Shown: positions 9,828-19,024 of the stretch, in pieces | Layout: each line of letters opens with the position of its first letter | Numbering within the stretch: position 1 is the stretch's first letter | Assembly: GCA_024274705.1 (NCBI GenBank) | Contig: JAJSAL010000149.1 | Coordinates: 1-41,498 of the forward strand | DNA length: 41,498 bases | Reading direction: 5' to 3' | From: Spirochaetota bacterium | GTDB taxonomy: Bacteria > Spirochaetota > Spirochaetia > SPDA01 > JAJSAL01 | Program-made: the position numbers and the translations under genes | Notes under the pieces: model-generated | Databases searched by the model: none | Seen by the model: the letters and a program-made list of their open reading frames with translations, nothing else | Told to the model about the DNA's origin: nothing

Positions 9828-10610
9828 ATGACCACTGTACTCCTTAAAATCGGCGGACGCACCGCATCTGATGAAAAAACATCAGGGCTCCTGTTCAAAG
9901 AGATGGCCCGCCTGAGGGACAGATTCGACTTTATCCTTGTTCACGGAGGGGGGGCGGAGGTTAGCAGGATCAGCAGCCACTTTGGATTTCAGCCCCGTTT
10001 TGTCGACGGTATCAGGATGACTTCCCCGGAGGAAATGGACATCGTAGATATGGTCCTGGCCGGGAAAATAAATAAACACCTGGTAAGAAAGCTGAATCTC
10101 GAAACGAGAGCAGTAGGAATAAGCGGGAGTGACGGCATGCTTTTTACCGGAGAAGCGATACAGACCGGCGGAGGTCCGAACAGGACCGGCCGTATTACCG
10201 GTGTCCGGACTGAACTCCTTTCCTGCCTGCTGGACCGGGGTTTTATTCCGGTAGTTGCCACTACATCAATGGATACAAAAGGGTCGGCACTGAACATCAA
10301 TGCCGATGAGGCGGCTCTCCACCTGGCGGTGATCCTTGAAGTGGATCACCTGATCTACCTGTCGGACATACCGGGTATTGACGGGGGAAACGGGGTACTC
10401 CGGCATATAGATGAACATGCTGCGGAAACTTCAATACTAGAGGGCGTTATTTCCGGGGGGATGATTCCAAAAGTACGCTCTTCCCTGGATGCCCTTCACA
10501 AGGGTGTCGGGCAGGTTATCATCGGCCAGTTCAGCAGTAAAGGTGATCTGGAAAGACTGATCCAGGGCATCATCGGTACGAGTATTTCTCTAATGGAGGA
10601 AACAGTATGA
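9828..10610 (+). CDS. argB: acetylglutamate kinase ArgB
   Basis: 260 aa. ArgB phosphorylates N-acetylglutamate, step 2 of arginine synthesis. Features of the amino acid kinase fold: KIGGRT at the N-terminus (usual KxGG), VHGGGAEVS (about residue 38), the NINADEAALHLA substrate/ATP region and GGMIPKV near the C-terminus. Length fits the shorter E. coli-like form, which lacks the N-terminal extension of arginine-sensitive kinases, so feedback by arginine may act elsewhere. Its TGA overlaps the argD ATG (ATGA). Confidence 0.95.
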   Translation: MTTVLLKIGGRTASDEKTSGLLFKEMARLRDRFDFILVHGGGAEVSRISSHFGFQPRFVDGIRMTSPEEMDIVDMVLAGKINKHLVRKLNLETRAVGISGSDGMLFTGEAIQTGGGPNRTGRITGVRTELLSCLLDRGFIPVVATTSMDTKGSALNINADEAALHLAVILEVDHLIYLSDIPGIDGGNGVLRHIDEHAAETSILEGVISGGMIPKVRSSLDALHKGVGQVIIGQFSSKGDLERLIQGIIGTSISLMEETV

Positions 10611-11824
10611 AACAGTCGCCAATCGTAACACATCCGCCGCTCCCGAACAATTATGCTCCGGAATTCCTCGTCCTCGACAGGGGTGAAGGTGTCTATCTTA
10701 CGGATACCGCAGGAAAGAGCTACCTGGACTTCGGTTCCGGGATCGCAGTCAATTCCCTGGGGTACGGCAGGGAAGACCTGGCGGAAACGGGATACAGGCA
10801 GATGCAGAAACTAATCCACAGTTCCAACATCTACACAACCGAACCTACCCTTTCACTGGCGAAACGGATGACAAAGATGGGTGCCTTCGCGGCTGTCCAG
10901 TTCGGCAACAGCGGATCCGAAGCAAACGAAGCGGCAATCAAGTATGCCAGGCTGTACGCTCTTCGGACCAGAGGTGCAGGACATTTCAAAATCTTAAGCC
11001 TGGAGAACGGTTTTCACGGGAGGACCATGGGCGCCCTTTCGTGTACCCCAACACCTAAATACCAGGAACCCTTTACCCCCCTGGTTCCGGGGATGTCATC
11101 CATTACCTTCAATGACGTGAAAAGACTGGAAACGGTACTGGATGGTTCCTTCGCCTGCGTCATCGTGGAGGTTATCCAGGGAGAGGGAGGCCTCCGGGTT
11201 ATGACGCCTGAATTTGCACGGGCTTTAGGCACCCTCACCCGGGAGTATGATGTCCTCCTTACTGCAGACGAAATCCAGACAGGTCTCGGCCGGACAGGAT
11301 ATGCCTTTGCATCAGAGATAGTTGGTCTGAAACCGGACATCATCACCCTCTCAAAACCCCTGGCAGGTGGACTTCCCCTATCCGCAACCCTTATCCCGAA
11401 AAAGGTGAATGATCTTCTCCACATCGGAGAACACGGAACCACCTTCGGCGGCGGGCCTGTAACTACCGCAGTGGCTGGAAAAGTCCTGGATACCCTCCTG
11501 GACCCCTCCTTTCTAGCATCGGTAAGGGAAAAAGGGGAATTTCTGAAAGAAAAACTTACAGAGCTTAAGGAAGTCAATCCCCGGATTTCCGAACTCCGGG
11601 GGGCAGGACTTCTCCAGGGTCTAGTCCTGGACCTGCCGGCAGAACACGAGGCGGACACCATGAAATCGATTCTCACGAAATCACGGGAAAAGGGGCTCCT
11701 GGTACTCAGGTCCGGCTCCAATGTCATCAGGATTGCTCCGCCTCTCATCATCGACAACGGTGAAATAGAAAAAGGAATTATAATTCTATCTTCCGTATTA
11801 GAGGAAGTCACGAAGGAGAAATAG
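10607..11824 (+). CDS. argD: acetylornithine aminotransferase ArgD
   Basis: 405 aa, class III PLP aminotransferase. It converts N-acetylglutamate semialdehyde to N-acetylornithine, step 4. Seen: [15 protein letters not shown], the [10 protein letters not shown] segment, [13 protein letters not shown] (Asp that contacts the PLP nitrogen) and the PLP-binding lysine in [11 protein letters not shown]. The start overlaps argB by four bases, and argG follows after one base, so translation is coupled. The operon position supports ArgD over other class III enzymes. Confidence 0.94.
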   Translation: MKQSPIVTHPPLPNNYAPEFLVLDRGEGVYLTDTAGKSYLDFGSGIAVNSLGYGREDLAETGYRQMQKLIHSSNIYTTEPTLSLAKRMTKMGAFAAVQFGNSGSEANEAAIKYARLYALRTRGAGHFKILSLENGFHGRTMGALSCTPTPKYQEPFTPLVPGMSSITFNDVKRLETVLDGSFACVIVEVIQGEGGLRVMTPEFARALGTLTREYDVLLTADEIQTGLGRTGYAFASEIVGLKPDIITLSKPLAGGLPLSATLIPKKVNDLLHIGEHGTTFGGGPVTTAVAGKVLDTLLDPSFLASVREKGEFLKEKLTELKEVNPRISELRGAGLLQGLVLDLPAEHEADTMKSILTKSREKGLLVLRSGSNVIRIAPPLIIDNGEIEKGIIILSSVLEEVTKEK

Positions 11825-11825
11825 A

Positions 11826-13097
11826 ATGAGTACACAGGAAATCAAAAAAATAGTTCTTGCATATTCCGGCGGACTGGATACATCCATTATCATTCCCTGG
11901 CTGAAGGAACATTACGAAGGTGCAGAGATCGTGTGTGTGTGTACCAATGTAGGGCAGGACGAAAACTGGGACGGCATGGAGGAAAAGGCCCTGAAATCAG
12001 GCGCTTCGAAACTGTACATCATGGATGTGCGTGAAGAATTCGCCAGTGATTTTCTCTTCCCCCTCCTCAGGGCAGGGGCATCCTACGAAGGGAAATACCT
12101 TCTGGGCACCTCTATTGCACGGCCCCTCCAGGCGAAACACCAGGTGAATGTTGCCCTGGAAGAGAATGCCGACGCCGTTTCTCACGGCTGTACCGGTAAG
12201 GGAAATGACCAGGTGCGGTTCGAACTGACCTACAAGGCACTGGCTCCCCATCTCAAAGTGATTGCACCGTGGCGGCTCTGGGATATCAATTCCAGGGAGG
12301 CTGCAATAGAGTACGCGGAACAGCACAACATCCCACTGGGAAATATCTCCAGGAAGAATATCTATTCCAGAGACTGGAACATCTGGCACATGAGCCATGA
12401 GGGAGGGGACCTGGAAGACCCATGGAACCGGCCGAAAGAAGATCTCTACCTCCAGACGAAGTCTCCCAAAGACGCGCCGGACAGGGAAACGGAAGTCACC
12501 ATCAAATTCGAAAAAGGCTTTCCTGTCCGGATAGACGGGAAAAAAATGAATCCCTATTAAATACTGGTACGTCTGAATAACCTGGGAAGCGAGAACGGCA
12601 TCGGCAGGGCAGATGTAGTGGAAACCCGGGTAGTCGGCATGAAGAGCCGTGGAGTATACGAAACCCCGGCGGGAACAATATTGAGCACCGCATTGCGGGA
12701 ACTGGAGATGATAACCCTGGACAGCGATACTCTCCATTTTAAGCAGTCCCTGGCCCTGAAATATGCGGACTTAGTGTACTGCGGGAAATGGTATACCACT
12801 TTGCGGGAATCCATGGATGCATTCATGAGAAAAGCGTGTGAATATGTATCCGGAACGGTGCGCCTCGCACTGTACAAGGGTAACATCATCATAGGCGGCA
12901 GGAAGTCTCCATACTCCCTCTACCTGGAGGACCTGGCATCCTTCGGAGAAAGCAATTACGATCACAAAGATGCCTCAGGGTTCATCAATCTCTATGGCCT
13001 TTCCACCGGCGTTACAGCCATCGTTCACAAGGGAATTACCTCCAACGAAGGGCAGGCATCGGAAATCAAGGAGATGGCTTCCTTTCGGGAAAAGTAG
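11826..13097 (+). pseudogene. argG: argininosuccinate synthase ArgG, interrupted by one in-frame TAA
   Basis: ArgG joins citrulline and aspartate with ATP. The 5' part (244 codons) has the PP-loop AYSGGLDTS and [15 protein letters not shown]. It ends [15 protein letters not shown], then TAA at 12558-12560. The same reading frame continues without any shift as ILVRLNNLGSENGIGRADVVE, the normal ArgG sequence, through MKSRGVYETPAGT to a stop at 13097. Apart from this one codon the gene looks intact (422 sense codons, near the family length). A one-base change (for example GAA to TAA) is enough to explain it. Either the gene is recently inactivated, the base is a sequencing error, or the stop is read through. 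Without it the operon could not complete arginine synthesis unless another argG exists. Confidence 0.9.
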
Positions 13098-13105
13098 GGA
13101 CCTTT

Positions 13106-13624
13106 ATGGATGAGATAACAGTACGCCGGGCGCGGGTGGATGATGTCGATGCCATCTTCTCCCTGACGAACATGATGGCAAAAAACGGCTACATGCTGCC
13201 CCGGAGCAAATATAAGATCATCACCATGCTCATGGGGTTTTATGTAGCGGAAGATTCGGAGAAAGCCATCGTGGGCTGCGGCGCCTTTACTCCCCTGTGG
13301 ACCGATATGGGTGAAATTATGGCCCTTGCCGTGAAAGAAGAATACTCAAGGGTTGGGGTCGGGAAAAAGATAATCGACGCCCTCATTGCAGAAGGCATCC
13401 GTCTCAACATGAAGGAGATCATCACCCTCACCTACCAGGTGGAGTTTTTTAAAAAGATGGGATTCGTTATAACTGGAAAAGACCGGTTTCCCAGAAAGCT
13501 CTGGCGGGAATGTCTCGAATGCCCTAAACTGGAAGAGTGTGACGAAACAGCGATGCACTATTTTCCAAAAGAAGGTAAACATAATGGATTCCGTACGATT
13601 CAACAATCTCGACAAGACGGATAG
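13106..13624 (+). CDS. argA: GNAT-type N-acetylglutamate synthase
   Basis: 172 aa, a single GNAT domain. In this context it very likely makes N-acetylglutamate from glutamate and acetyl-CoA, the first step of arginine synthesis. It lacks the kinase-like domain of classical ArgA, as in the short NAGS enzymes (for example of mycobacteria). Seen: TVRRARVDDVDAIFSL at the N-terminus, the acetyl-CoA loop EEYSRVGVGKKIIDAL (about residues 75-90) and YQVEFFKKMGFVITGKD. A Cys pair occurs in ECLECPKLEECDE near the end. It follows argG by eight bases. Its last 41 bases overlap the pgi start. Function as NAGS rests on operon position and on recall of the short NAGS family. Confidence 0.82.
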   Translation: MDEITVRRARVDDVDAIFSLTNMMAKNGYMLPRSKYKIITMLMGFYVAEDSEKAIVGCGAFTPLWTDMGEIMALAVKEEYSRVGVGKKIIDALIAEGIRLNMKEIITLTYQVEFFKKMGFVITGKDRFPRKLWRECLECPKLEECDETAMHYFPKEGKHNGFRTIQQSRQDG

Positions 13625-15176
13625 TTTCAGGAAGCTCTTAAGCCTGGGAGAGGCCGTGGATATACCATCGACTCTCACCCCGGAGAGAATCCGGTCCTGT
13701 GCAATCCCGATAGGGGGCGGACTTTCCTATAACTATGCCGCCAAGGGGTTAAGTGAAAAGGTTATCACCCTCCTTTCCGACCTTGCGGAAGAACAGGAAC
13801 TTGCAAAAAAATACCGGCTCCTCTATGAAGGGGAGATCATGAACACAGGGGAAAAGAGGATGGTCCTTCACCATCTGACCCGGGGACAACTGGGGGCGGA
13901 GGTGCAGTTCGAAGGGAAAAACTTAAGGACATTTTACCTGCTCCAACAGCAACGGATCGATTCGTTTGCAAAACAGGTCCACAACGGCATGATCAAGGGG
14001 TCTACCGGTAAGAAATTCGATACAGTGGTCCAGATCGGCATAGGCGGTTCCGACCTCGGTCCCCGGGCCTTGTATCTGGCACTTCAGGGATATGTGGAAA
14101 CACTTTCCGGCGGGCAGCATATGAAAGCCCTCTTTATTTCAAATGTCGATCCGGACGACCCGAACATGGTCCTTTCAACGATTGACTTCGAAACAACCCT
14201 GTTCATCCTTGTGTCCAAGAGCGGTACCACCCAGGAAACCCTCACAAACATGAAGTTCGTTATAGAAAAGATGGGTGCCGCTTCCATACCCGGTCTTGAC
14301 CCGAAAAAGCACATGATTGCCGTTACCAGCCAGACGAGCCCCCTGACCGGTTCCGATGACTACATGGAAGCATTTTTTATCGATGACTTTATCGGGGGGC
14401 GGTATTCCTCCACCAGTGCAGTGGGAGGCACTGTTCTCTCCCTGGCCTTCGGCGAGGACGTGTTTGCAGATTTACTGGCCGGAGCAGCCGAGGCGGACCG
14501 TCTATCCCTTTCAGAACATCCCGGGAACAACGCCGGCATGATGGATGCCCTGATCGGCGTGTACGAACGAAATATCCTCGGCTTACCCTTGACAGCGGTC
14601 CTTCCCTACAGTCAGGGACTTCACCGGTTTCCAGCACACCTGCAGCAGCTGGATATGGAAAGCAACGGAAAGAGTGTAAACCGGTTTGGTGAACCCGTAT
14701 CATACTCAACCGGCCCGGTTGTATTCGGCGAACCCGGCACCAACGGACAGCACTCTTTTTATCAGCTCCTCCATCAGGGTACCGACGTAATCCCCCTGCA
14801 GTTCGTCGGTTTCAGAGAGTCCCAAACCGGTTTCGATCTGCCCATCGACGGCTCAACCAGCCAGGAAAAGCTCAACGCGAATCTGGCGGCACAGATTTCC
14901 GCCTTTGCAATGGGCAAGGAAGATGAGAACAGAAACAAATATTTTCCGGGAAACCGGCCCAGCAGCATCATCTACGGCAGCCGGCTGACCCCCGCAGCCC
15001 TTGGCGCCCTTCTGTCCCATTTCGAAAACAAGGTGATGTTCCAGGGTTTTCTCTGGAACATCAATTCCTTTGACCAGGAAGGGGTTCAACTGGGAAAAAT
15101 TCTGACGAAAAAGGTGCTCGACGGCGATGTTGCCGATCCTGTGTTACAAGGATATATCCGGTTGTTAAGTGGGTGA
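13584..15176 (+). CDS. pgi: glucose-6-phosphate isomerase
   Basis: 530 aa from the ATG at 13584, which has GAAGG nine bases upstream; this start lies inside the end of the preceding gene. Pgi interconverts glucose-6-phosphate and fructose-6-phosphate in glycolysis. Seen: the sugar-phosphate isomerase motifs QIGIGGSDLGPRAL (about residue 150), LVSKSGTTQETLTN, GGRYSSTSAVGG and GEPGTNGQHSFYQLLHQG, and the C-terminal DQEGVQLGK. Length is typical of spirochaete and enteric-type Pgi. It reads on from the arg cluster without a terminator, so co-transcription is likely although the pathway is different. Confidence 0.96.
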   Translation: MDSVRFNNLDKTDSFRKLLSLGEAVDIPSTLTPERIRSCAIPIGGGLSYNYAAKGLSEKVITLLSDLAEEQELAKKYRLLYEGEIMNTGEKRMVLHHLTRGQLGAEVQFEGKNLRTFYLLQQQRIDSFAKQVHNGMIKGSTGKKFDTVVQIGIGGSDLGPRALYLALQGYVETLSGGQHMKALFISNVDPDDPNMVLSTIDFETTLFILVSKSGTTQETLTNMKFVIEKMGAASIPGLDPKKHMIAVTSQTSPLTGSDDYMEAFFIDDFIGGRYSSTSAVGGTVLSLAFGEDVFADLLAGAAEADRLSLSEHPGNNAGMMDALIGVYERNILGLPLTAVLPYSQGLHRFPAHLQQLDMESNGKSVNRFGEPVSYSTGPVVFGEPGTNGQHSFYQLLHQGTDVIPLQFVGFRESQTGFDLPIDGSTSQEKLNANLAAQISAFAMGKEDENRNKYFPGNRPSSIIYGSRLTPAALGALLSHFENKVMFQGFLWNINSFDQEGVQLGKILTKKVLDGDVADPVLQGYIRLLSG

Positions 15177-15183
15177 AAAAAAA

Positions 15184-15216
15184 CCCTCAGGGAAAAGGAG
15201 GTAAAAACCCTGAGGG
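15184..15216. other. hairpin with Shine-Dalgarno-like loop after pgi
   Basis: CCCTCAGGG (15184-15192) and CCCTGAGGG (15208-15216) are perfect complements, enclosing a 15-base loop that holds AAGGAGGT. Eight A residues precede the left arm, so on the minus strand the hairpin would end in a T-run like a terminator; on the plus strand it has no T-run. Nearest downstream plus-strand gene is the MFS transporter. Confidence 0.7.
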
Positions 15217-15227
15217 AACTATTAAAA

Positions 15228-15324
15228 GGAGGTTTTGAAAGATTGCTGCACAACCTTCATGAAAAAACTAAAACCATTCTATACACATAATATAGCACAG
15301 AACAAAATAAATATCAATTTTTGA
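15228..15324 (+). other. second AGGAGG with pairing partner, and 21-codon open frame
   Basis: A second Shine-Dalgarno-like GGAGGTT (15228-15234) can pair with AACCTTC (15252-15258), directly before an ATG at 15259. The frame encodes 21 residues (MKKLKPFYTHNIAQNKININ, then F) and ends TGA at 15322-15324. If translated, its ribosome site would be hidden in the stem. It may be a leader peptide or merely AT-rich sequence. Confidence 0.3.
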
Positions 15325-15441
15325 TACACATTTTTTTGATATTTTTAAGGTTTTTAATTTTCTGTCAGCTAACTGATAACGCCCATTCGATTCTCAGATA
15401 AACGCACCTGAACTATGGTATATTATAGCAAGGTTGGAAAA

Positions 15442-15484
15442 AAAATGCAATACCCTGCCGAAAAATCCTACTGTATTGCATTTT
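15442..15484. terminator. 12-bp inverted repeat, possible bidirectional terminator or operator
   Basis: AAAATGCAATAC (15442-15453) and GTATTGCATTTT (15473-15484) are perfectly complementary, with 19 bases between. It lies between pgi and the MFS gene. The arms end in short T-runs in both directions, so it could stop transcription from pgi. Because it sits about 45 bp before the MFS start it might also be an operator. The rest of 15325-15529 is AT-rich, with no other feature seen. Confidence 0.5.
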
Positions 15485-15529
15485 CCCGGTACTGGATTCA
15501 GTAATAAAAATACTCTATAGTACCTCCCT

Positions 15530-16744
15530 ATGACATATTCAGGAAAACGGTTCAGAATTGTCTGCTTCTTCGGACATGGGGTAAACGATCTCTATTGGTT
15601 TATCCTTCCCCTGGTCCTTCCCCTCATACTGAAAACGTTCGGCCTGAGTTACGGCAAAGCCGGCGGAATTCTTACTGTGTACCTGCTTGTCATCGCTATA
15701 CTCTCATTCCTGTTCGGGAAGCTCTCGGACCGTTCTTCCCGGTGGATACTGCTGGGTCCCGGATTTTTTGCAGCCTCCGCCGGTCTTATCCTCTCCGGAT
15801 TCATGCCGAACCTGGCCTTTTTAGTTCTCTGCCTCGGCATTACCGGTATCGGGGTAAGCACATTTCATCCTCTGATGTATGCAACCATCGATGAACGGAC
15901 AAGGATCAAGAGGGGGGACACGTTCGGTAAATATGAGTTCTGGGGAAGCACTGCCATTTTTATCATGTTCGTTGTAAACGGCACCTTACTCAGGATCATC
16001 GGTTGGAAGCAGATCCTCATTATGACGGCCCTGCCGGGGGTCGCTGCGGGAATTATCTACAGCATAGGTAAACCGGAACCAATGGCTATAGGGAAGGAAG
16101 AGGACGAGGCCATTTCCGGATCTACACCCGGGCTGCCGTCCGGGATTTTTATACTGTTTCTCCTGTCGATTCTCCTCCGTATCCTGGGAACTACAGCAAC
16201 CATGAACTTCATTCCTACCTACCTGGTTGCCGAAGTGGGGATAGACAATTCGATAGCAACCTATGCTTCGGGGTTGCTTTTTTTCGGAGGCATGCTTGCG
16301 TCGATCCTGGCGGGAAAGTCTGCCGACAGGTGGGGAGCATTTCCCATTCTGGTCACGGCAATCCTTGTGATTATTCCATCGATATTCGTTCTCACTCTGA
16401 AGGTGCCCCTTTGGGTGTACGGTGTGAGCATTTTCCTCTTCGGAGCCGGTGTTTCTGCAGGTCTTCCCGCTCAAAACATGGTGGCCTTCAGCCTGTCTAA
16501 AGGAATGGGAGGCGGAGAGGTGTTCGGCATTATTACAGCAATGATGACGCTCATTGCCGCAGTAAATCCGGTGTTACTGGGGATGCTGGCGGACCGGACC
16601 GGTCTGGGAAACGCATTCAGGATTTTCGCAATTCCTCTGGCAGCGAGCCTGATCATCACTATCATCCTTATGCGCTCCCGGAAACCAAGGAGAAGTCCCC
16701 TTATCCACAGGAATAGACACACAAGGCCCCCTCATCAAGGGTAA
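15530..16744 (+). CDS. MFS transporter
   Basis: 404 aa integral membrane protein with about 12 hydrophobic segments, the usual MFS size. The N-terminus (CFFGHGVNDLYWFILPLVLPLIL) resembles the fosmidomycin-resistance (Fsr) branch of the superfamily, and FGKLSDRSSRW is the MFS loop 2-3 motif. A second cytoplasmic loop motif (GKSADRWG) starts the C-terminal half. The C-terminal tail is basic (SRKPRRSPLIHRNRH). The substrate is unknown; the Fsr resemblance is from memory and drug efflux should not be assumed. There is no convincing ribosome site before the ATG. It is followed by the convergent catabolic cluster. Confidence 0.85.
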   Translation: MTYSGKRFRIVCFFGHGVNDLYWFILPLVLPLILKTFGLSYGKAGGILTVYLLVIAILSFLFGKLSDRSSRWILLGPGFFAASAGLILSGFMPNLAFLVLCLGITGIGVSTFHPLMYATIDERTRIKRGDTFGKYEFWGSTAIFIMFVVNGTLLRIIGWKQILIMTALPGVAAGIIYSIGKPEPMAIGKEEDEAISGSTPGLPSGIFILFLLSILLRILGTTATMNFIPTYLVAEVGIDNSIATYASGLLFFGGMLASILAGKSADRWGAFPILVTAILVIIPSIFVLTLKVPLWVYGVSIFLFGAGVSAGLPAQNMVAFSLSKGMGGGEVFGIITAMMTLIAAVNPVLLGMLADRTGLGNAFRIFAIPLAASLIITIILMRSRKPRRSPLIHRNRHTRPPHQG

Positions 16745-16763
16745 GAATAAGATCGAAAATGCA

Positions 16764-16786
16764 CCAGGCCTGTTTCTGTGGCCTGG
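16764..16786. terminator. hairpin between convergent genes
   Basis: CCAGGCC (16764-16770) and GGCCTGG (16780-16786) form a 7-bp GC-rich stem with a 9-base loop, between the MFS stop and the end of the lipoyl gene. There is no T-run on either side, so termination would be weak or Rho-assisted. Confidence 0.35.
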
Positions 16787-16803
16787 AACGTGAAGAACGT
16801 TGA

Positions 16804-17040
16804 TCAGGCCTCTATATAGGCCACCGTCTCACCCCATTCGACAACATCTCCTTCCATGGCAACTATCCTGGTAAGACGCCCTGAATACTCAGATTCGATT
16901 TCCATGGACACCTTTTCACTCTCAACTATGAGAAGTACGTCACCTTTTTCTACGACATCTCCCTCTTTTTTTACCCACCCTTCAATCACCCCTTCTCCTG
17001 TCTCCTCACTGAGTTTCGGCAGCTTTATTTCAATCTCCAC
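16804..17040 (-). CDS. free-standing lipoyl-domain protein (E2 lipoyl carrier)
   Basis: 78 aa, only one biotinyl/lipoyl domain. The lipoylation site is K43 in ESEKVSME (usual E-T-D-K-A). Surrounding sequence (KLPKLSEETGEGVIEGWVKK, SGRLTRIVAMEGDVVEWGE) matches lipoyl domains of 2-oxoacid dehydrogenase E2 subunits. No peripheral-subunit binding domain and no acyltransferase domain are present, and no E2 core or E3 is nearby. It overlaps the end of the E1 beta gene by 11 bp and is the last gene of the cluster. It presumably carries the acyl group from the E1 pair; the acceptor enzyme must be encoded elsewhere. Confidence 0.88.
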   Translation of the reverse strand: MEIEIKLPKLSEETGEGVIEGWVKKEGDVVEKGDVLLIVESEKVSMEIESEYSGRLTRIVAMEGDVVEWGETVAYIEA

Positions 17041-18010
17041 GCCTCAATACCTCCTTGACACTGCACACGATATCATCTGCCTGAGGAATACAGGCATCCT
17101 CCAGTACGGGACTGAATGGGACAGGAACATCCAGGGCCCCAAGCACTACCGGCGGATTTTCCAGAAGGTCAAATCCTTCTGCTGTAACACACCTTACAAT
17201 CTCTGCACCAAAGCTCGCCTTCGGAGCAGCTTCCTGAACAACAAGGAGGTTTCCCGTTTTCCTGCACGAAGCAAGGACCATCTCCACATCAAAGGGATCC
17301 AGGGTTCGGGGGTCGATAACCTCAACATCCACACTTCCTTCAAGGCGCCGTGCAGCTTCAAGGGATTTATGAACGGCATTTGAGGTTGCAACAATTGTAA
17401 TATCCTTTCCCTTCCGTTTTATATCCCCTTCCCCTATCGGTACAATCCACTCCCCATCAGGAACCTCTTCCTTATTGAGATACAGCATCCTGTTTTCCAG
17501 AAAGAGCACAGGATTATTGTCCCGTATCGCGGATTTCAACAGACCCTTCGCATCATAAGCTGTAGAAGGCATGACGACCTTGATCCCCGGGGTGTTTACA
17601 AACCAGCTCTCGAACTGCCTTGAGTGTTGTGCAGCCTCCCTGGACCCGACACCTATCATTCCCCGGATGACCAGAGGTATGCTCACCTCGCAGCCGGACA
17701 TATAGGCAAGGCTGGCAGCCTGGTTGATAATCTGGTCCATTGCCACCAGAGAAAAATCCATATACATGATTTCTACAATAGGCCGCAGACCGGTCATTGC
17801 AGCACCTGCAGCCAGTCCCACGAATGCCGATTCGGAAATAGGAGTACCCCTGACCCGTTTTTTACCAAACCGTTCAACAAGGCCCCTGGTTATTTTGAAC
17901 ACCCCCCCGGAGATGTCAACATCCTCCCCAATAACGAACACATTTTCATCCCGCTCCATTTCCTCATTCATTGCCTCTGTAATGGCTGTCCTGTACCATA
18001 CCTTCCGCAT
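17030..18010 (-). CDS. 2-oxoacid dehydrogenase E1 component, beta subunit
   Basis: 326 aa from the ATG at 18010 (MRKVWYRTAI...), about eight bases after AAGGAG; the ATG at 18016 is too close to that site. Family: pyruvate/acetoin/branched-chain dehydrogenase E1 beta. Seen: VIGEDVDISGGVFKITRGL, RVRGTPISESAFVGLAAGAAMTGLRP (TPP-domain sequence), and the C-terminal transketolase-type domain with VEVIDPRTLDPFD and VVQEAAPKASFGAEIV. With the alpha subunit it decarboxylates a 2-oxo acid or acetoin-like substrate and transfers the acyl group to lipoate. Substrate is not decided by sequence. Confidence 0.92.
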   Translation of the reverse strand: MRKVWYRTAITEAMNEEMERDENVFVIGEDVDISGGVFKITRGLVERFGKKRVRGTPISESAFVGLAAGAAMTGLRPIVEIMYMDFSLVAMDQIINQAASLAYMSGCEVSIPLVIRGMIGVGSREAAQHSRQFESWFVNTPGIKVVMPSTAYDAKGLLKSAIRDNNPVLFLENRMLYLNKEEVPDGEWIVPIGEGDIKRKGKDITIVATSNAVHKSLEAARRLEGSVDVEVIDPRTLDPFDVEMVLASCRKTGNLLVVQEAAPKASFGAEIVRCVTAEGFDLLENPPVVLGALDVPVPFSPVLEDACIPQADDIVCSVKEVLRRGD

Positions 18011-18031
18011 CACCATTCTCCTTTCTTAACC

Positions 18032-19009
18032 CTAGGATATCAGCCACGATCTGTTGTGCAGCGCTTTTACATCGGGCCATGGACTCTCTTCAGCATAAGT
18101 AACGGCTTCATCAACAATGGTTTGTGCTTCATTCTCAACCAATTCAACGTCGCTATGGGTAACAATTCCTCTTCTGAGTAGTTCCTGTGAAAAGACGCTG
18201 ACAGGGTCCTTCCTGATCCACAATTCCTGCTCCTCCTCCTTTCTCTGATCAGGAATAATTCCGCAGTGAGGTTCGATCCTGTAGGTTTTACATTCAATAA
18301 AATGCGGTCCCCCGCCGTTGCGCATCTCCCCTACCGCCTTCTCCGCCTCAACCGACACAGCCTCGACATCATTTCCATCAACGGAAACAGCAGGGATACC
18401 GATCGCCCGGGCCCTTCCCGCAATGTTCTGATCTGCAATACTCAAGGCAACAGGTGTTGTTGCAGCATACTGGTTATTCTCGCACACAAATAAAACCGGA
18501 AGCTTCCAGAGGGCAGCCAGGTTAAGAGACTCGCTGAACGACCCTTGGTTTGATGCCCCGTCAGAGAAAAAGGCTGCTGAAACCTGATCTGTTTCCTTGT
18601 AGTGAGCATGAAAGGCTGCTCCAAGGGAAAGAGGTATTCCGCCCCCTACTATGCCGTTTCCGCCCATAAACCCTTTACCCGAATCGAACAGATGCATGGA
18701 GCCCCCATGCCCCCGGGAAAGTCCCGTGTCCTTTCCCATAAGCTCCGCCATAATCCGTTTCACCTCCATGGTCTTTGCAATCGCATGGCCGTGCCCCCTG
18801 TGGGTGCTGAACACATAGTCATCATCATTAAGGGCGGAACAAATCCCCACCGGGACCGCTTCCTGTCCTATACAGAGGTGAATGGCACCGACAATCCTCT
18901 TCTCGGCGTAAAGCTCTTTTACCGTTTTCTCAAACCTCCGGATCAGGATGATCTTTTTCAGCATTTCGATCTTTTTTTCATTTTCAGCCTGAATATCTCC
19001 CTGCACCAT
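18032..19009 (-). CDS. 2-oxoacid dehydrogenase E1 component, alpha subunit (TPP-dependent)
   Basis: 325 aa from the ATG at 19009, six bases after GGAG; the in-frame TTG at 19021 contains that site and is unlikely. Seen: RRFEKTVKELY, the STHRGHGHAIAKT segment, GLSRGHGGSMH and the TPP/Mg motif SDGASNQG (residues 149-156, usual GDGAxxQG) ending in ENN (177-179). Best fits acetoin or pyruvate dehydrogenase E1 alpha. It sits 15 bp after a UroD-family gene and 21 bp before the beta subunit, in one operon. Acetoin dehydrogenase is one candidate, but the missing E2 core and E3 leave the reaction open. Confidence 0.92.
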   Translation of the reverse strand: MVQGDIQAENEKKIEMLKKIILIRRFEKTVKELYAEKRIVGAIHLCIGQEAVPVGICSALNDDDYVFSTHRGHGHAIAKTMEVKRIMAELMGKDTGLSRGHGGSMHLFDSGKGFMGGNGIVGGGIPLSLGAAFHAHYKETDQVSAAFFSDGASNQGSFSESLNLAALWKLPVLFVCENNQYAATTPVALSIADQNIAGRARAIGIPAVSVDGNDVEAVSVEAEKAVGEMRNGGGPHFIECKTYRIEPHCGIIPDQRKEEEQELWIRKDPVSVFSQELLRRGIVTHSDVELVENEAQTIVDEAVTYAEESPWPDVKALHNRSWLIS

Positions 19010-19024
19010 ATTTTTCTCCAATTA

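Noticed and set aside
12558..12560. Frameshift in argG
   Set aside because: The frame before and after the TAA is the same; only a stop codon intervenes.
16804..17040. Biotin carboxyl carrier protein
   Set aside because: The modified lysine is in ESEKVSME, not AMKM, and E1 genes are adjacent.
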